Part shown: positions 61,731 to 64,000 of the stretch, piece after piece
Layout: every line of letters begins with the position of its first letter
Numbering within the stretch: the stretch's first letter is position 1
Source: Melanopsichium pennsylvanicum
Lineage: Eukaryota > Basidiomycota > Ustilaginomycetes > Ustilaginales
Assembly: GCA_900208305.1 (NCBI GenBank)
Contig: OAPG01000010.1
Coordinates: 62,001 to 126,000 of the forward strand
Direction: 5' to 3'
DNA length: 64,000 nt
The notes under the pieces: generated by a model
Database searches by the model: none
What the model was told of the DNA's origin: nothing
What the model saw: only the letters and a program-made list of their open reading frames with translations
Program-made: the position numbers and the translations under genes

Positions 61731-63254
61731 ATGAAGTGGTCCAACACTCCGTCGACATCGATCACCTTGGTGCTTGGCTCCGCGCTACTGGCATCCACCT
61801 CCTTTGTCATCGCAGAACCAGCTTCTCACACAACATATCGATCTTTCAACCTGCATCGACGTCAATCAACCACTGCATCTAGTGGAAGCACAGCAGACCA
61901 GTTGTCCATATACCAACAAGCTTTTACTGATCCTGTCGCCGCAGCAAACGCCGCCAACGCACTTCCCTTCATAGCTGGTCAATACGCGACTGGCAATTTA
62001 TATACATACAACGTTGCTGCGGACGATGGTCAGCTCCCATGGAACTCGAATGTGCCTTTCATTCCCGAAGCTGCCGTCAATGGCTCCACCGACGGCGGCT
62101 GGCAAGCTCTACCTGAAATCCAGGGTATGACGCTTAACCGAACCTTTGCCGTCCAACCCGGCGCCGTCATGCCCTTCTACCAGACGCAAGGCTACGATGC
62201 TACAAAGGTCAAGCGTGCCGTCGTGATCATGCCTGGCAAACCCCGTGATTGCTGGAAGTATACATCTCTGGTCCAGAACGCTCTCAATGTGTACATCACC
62301 AACCCGCAGAGCTCTGCCAGCAGTCCCGACGGATCCAACACTGGTTCCGCTCGATCTGAACAGGACCAAGTACTCATCCTTGGTCCGTGCTGGATGAACT
62401 CAGACGACCACTCTGCTGGAGCCATCCAAGACGGCGAGCTGTACTGGCACGGATCGCAGTGGCAGTCCGGTGTGGCGTCCCGCGGGCCCGGTGACACTAG
62501 CCTCTCTTCGTACCAAGTCATGGACTCGTTCATGGATACGCTGTTTGACAAGACCCAGTTCCCTGCTCTCGAGACCGTCGTCATGGCTGGTCACTCGATG
62601 GGTGCACAGATGGTCCAACGCTATGCCATTGTCAAGCAGCCCGCTTCCTACGACGGAAATATCACTTATTGGATCGGCAATCCCGGCTCATACGCATGGC
62701 TTACCAGCGCCCGTCCGAACCAAAACAATGCATCATGCTCCAACGACTACGACAATTGGGCGTATGGCCTCGATGGTACCGGTCTTCCCGATTACGTCCG
62801 AGACCGTATTCGCAGCAACAAGTCTGAGGTCGTGTCAACTTTCCAATTGCGCAACGTGCACTACAACTTTGGTTTACTGGACAATGGTCAAGGCGACACT
62901 TCTTGTGAGGCCAGTTACCAAGGAGCCAACCACCTCGAGAGAGGTTGCCATTTTGTCGAGTCGGTGGCCAACTTGACGAGTGGAGGAGGACTGCCCAAGA
63001 CGCAGACGGCCAACTTTATGCCCAACGTATCGCACCAGGACTATTCGATGCTGAGTTATAATGTCTCGCTCTACAGGCTGTTTCAAGAGATTCCGGCGGG
63101 GGCCAACAGTACTGCAGGCAGCATATCCAGCACAGCTACGAAGGGTAGCGCAAGCAGTGGCGGAAGTGCAAGCTCAGCCAACATAATTGGTGGCAGTGCG
63201 GTGACGATCGGCATTGGCGCTGTGTTGGCTTTTGGTGTGGAATTGCTGCTGTAA
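61731..63254 (+). CDS. GPI-anchored secreted alpha/beta hydrolase
   Basis: 507 residues from the ATG at 61731; the open frame reaches further upstream only through the tandem repeat. A signal peptide ends near FVIA-EPA, and an Arg-Arg pair at 43-44 may be a propeptide cut. The nucleophile elbow GHSMG places the catalytic serine at 289. The rest of the fold is recognisable (VVIMPGKPRDCWKY near residue 165 as the oxyanion-side strand). Many N-glycosylation sites are present. The C-terminus is a Ser/Gly linker followed by a hydrophobic tail (VTIGIGAVLAFGVELLL), as expected for a GPI signal. Likely a wall-bound esterase or lipase; the substrate is unknown. Third secreted protein in a row. Confidence 0.85.
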   Translation: MKWSNTPSTSITLVLGSALLASTSFVIAEPASHTTYRSFNLHRRQSTTASSGSTADQLSIYQQAFTDPVAAANAANALPFIAGQYATGNLYTYNVAADDGQLPWNSNVPFIPEAAVNGSTDGGWQALPEIQGMTLNRTFAVQPGAVMPFYQTQGYDATKVKRAVVIMPGKPRDCWKYTSLVQNALNVYITNPQSSASSPDGSNTGSARSEQDQVLILGPCWMNSDDHSAGAIQDGELYWHGSQWQSGVASRGPGDTSLSSYQVMDSFMDTLFDKTQFPALETVVMAGHSMGAQMVQRYAIVKQPASYDGNITYWIGNPGSYAWLTSARPNQNNASCSNDYDNWAYGLDGTGLPDYVRDRIRSNKSEVVSTFQLRNVHYNFGLLDNGQGDTSCEASYQGANHLERGCHFVESVANLTSGGGLPKTQTANFMPNVSHQDYSMLSYNVSLYRLFQEIPAGANSTAGSISSTATKGSASSGGSASSANIIGGSAVTIGIGAVLAFGVELLL

Positions 63255-64000
63255 TTTGATCATACAGAGCTCATTTTGATAGCGATCTGCGTGCCAAAAC
63301 ATGCTCTTTGCTGGCGTAGGAGCCACGGACACTCTTGATGGTCGATCCTAGACAAGATCATCATGGACAATTACAGATATATAATTGCTTACCTCATGCT
63401 CACATTTAAGGCCCAACTAAGTCTCCTGCAAAGCCTTGGTATTCATGTGAGTATGCATAGCCGATTTTTGACATCGACAACGAGTGATGAGATGGACATG
63501 GAAATGTGGGGTTTGAGTGTTGTGAGAGCAAACCGGACCAAAGATTGGTATTTTGTAAAATGCTTGAATGTGTCGCGTGGGCTAATTGCGGGCGAGATTG
63601 AACTAATGCAAAAGCCGAAACCCCCGCAAAAAACAGAGAGCGATTTGCCGATCGAAATATTGTAATAAGGAGGTTTGGTCACCGCTTAATTCGGCAACTT
63701 GAAGGTCGGTATTACAGAGCATTGCCGCACCCACAAACAAAAGAGAGAAGCGAAAAAAGCAACCCCGCGTTTTGACCTGAGAGAGCTGTGGGTTACACAT
63801 CCTACTGCATATTCCGTGCACTCGTCCAGCTCCGCTTGTGACCTCCTCCCATACACAACGTCGATTGACATCCTCGCACTTGCCTCAACACCACCATCCC
63901 TGCAACTGCTCTCCTATCAACCAGCACTCGCACTCGCACTTGCAATCGCACTTGCAATCGCAACACAGCTTGATTGCTTTCTTAAACACTACACCCTCCA
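63255..64000. other. Intergenic region at the window end
   Basis: No gene is supported. A short direct repeat of the type cgcacttgcaat occupies about 63926-63962, inside C-rich sequence that may lead into a gene beyond the window. Confidence 0.4.

Overview
The window looks like nuclear DNA of a basidiomycete fungus, most likely a smut (Ustilaginales). The reasons are intron-poor and often very long single-exon genes, short GT-AG introns where they occur (92 and 100 bp), dense genes on both strands with 0.3-3 kb spacers, Gln/His/Asp homopolymer tracts in regulatory proteins, and small secreted proteins in a recently duplicated cluster. The order assignment is inference. No rRNA, tRNA, CRISPR array or intact transposon was recognised.

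Layout. 0-10 kb: the 5' end of an actin-interacting protein 1 gene (minus strand, cut by the window edge); a divergent spliced gene for a large membrane-associated or secreted protein with many Lys-Arg sites; a DCG1-type Asp/Glu/hydantoin racemase; and a secreted bicovalent-FAD oxidase. 10-20 kb: a tiny one-membrane-span protein, a giant fusion protein with a C-terminal LCCL plus multi-span membrane module, a zinc alcohol dehydrogenase and a GNAT acetyltransferase. 20-34 kb: a C2H2 transcription factor, a membrane-anchored SDR, a SAM methyltransferase, an Atos/FAM214 homologue and a poly-Asp protein of unknown function. 37-40 kb: a SulP sulfate permease.

39.8-51.4 kb is the most unusual part. 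It is a gene-sparse, repeat-rich island between the sulfate permease and a TOK1 potassium channel. It holds three intact genes for small, cysteine-free secreted proteins that are paralogues, one clear pseudogene and one probable remnant of the same family, several copies of their 3' flanks left without a gene, a conserved 18-bp TATA block in front of two members, and a 363-residue cysteine-free secreted protein with a 220-bp tandem duplication in its upstream region. This reads as an actively duplicating and decaying effector-like gene family.

51-64 kb: the TOK1-type channel, a spliced mitochondrial GTP:AMP phosphotransferase, a KduD-type SDR, and three secreted proteins in a row on the plus strand (a small Gln/Tyr-rich one, an eight-cysteine one and a GPI-anchored alpha/beta hydrolase).

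Most genes are unrelated housekeeping or metabolic functions and do not form a pathway cluster. A second genome-scale signal is the heptamer TACAGTA (TACTGTA on the other strand), found by eye at 27 or more places, almost all between genes.
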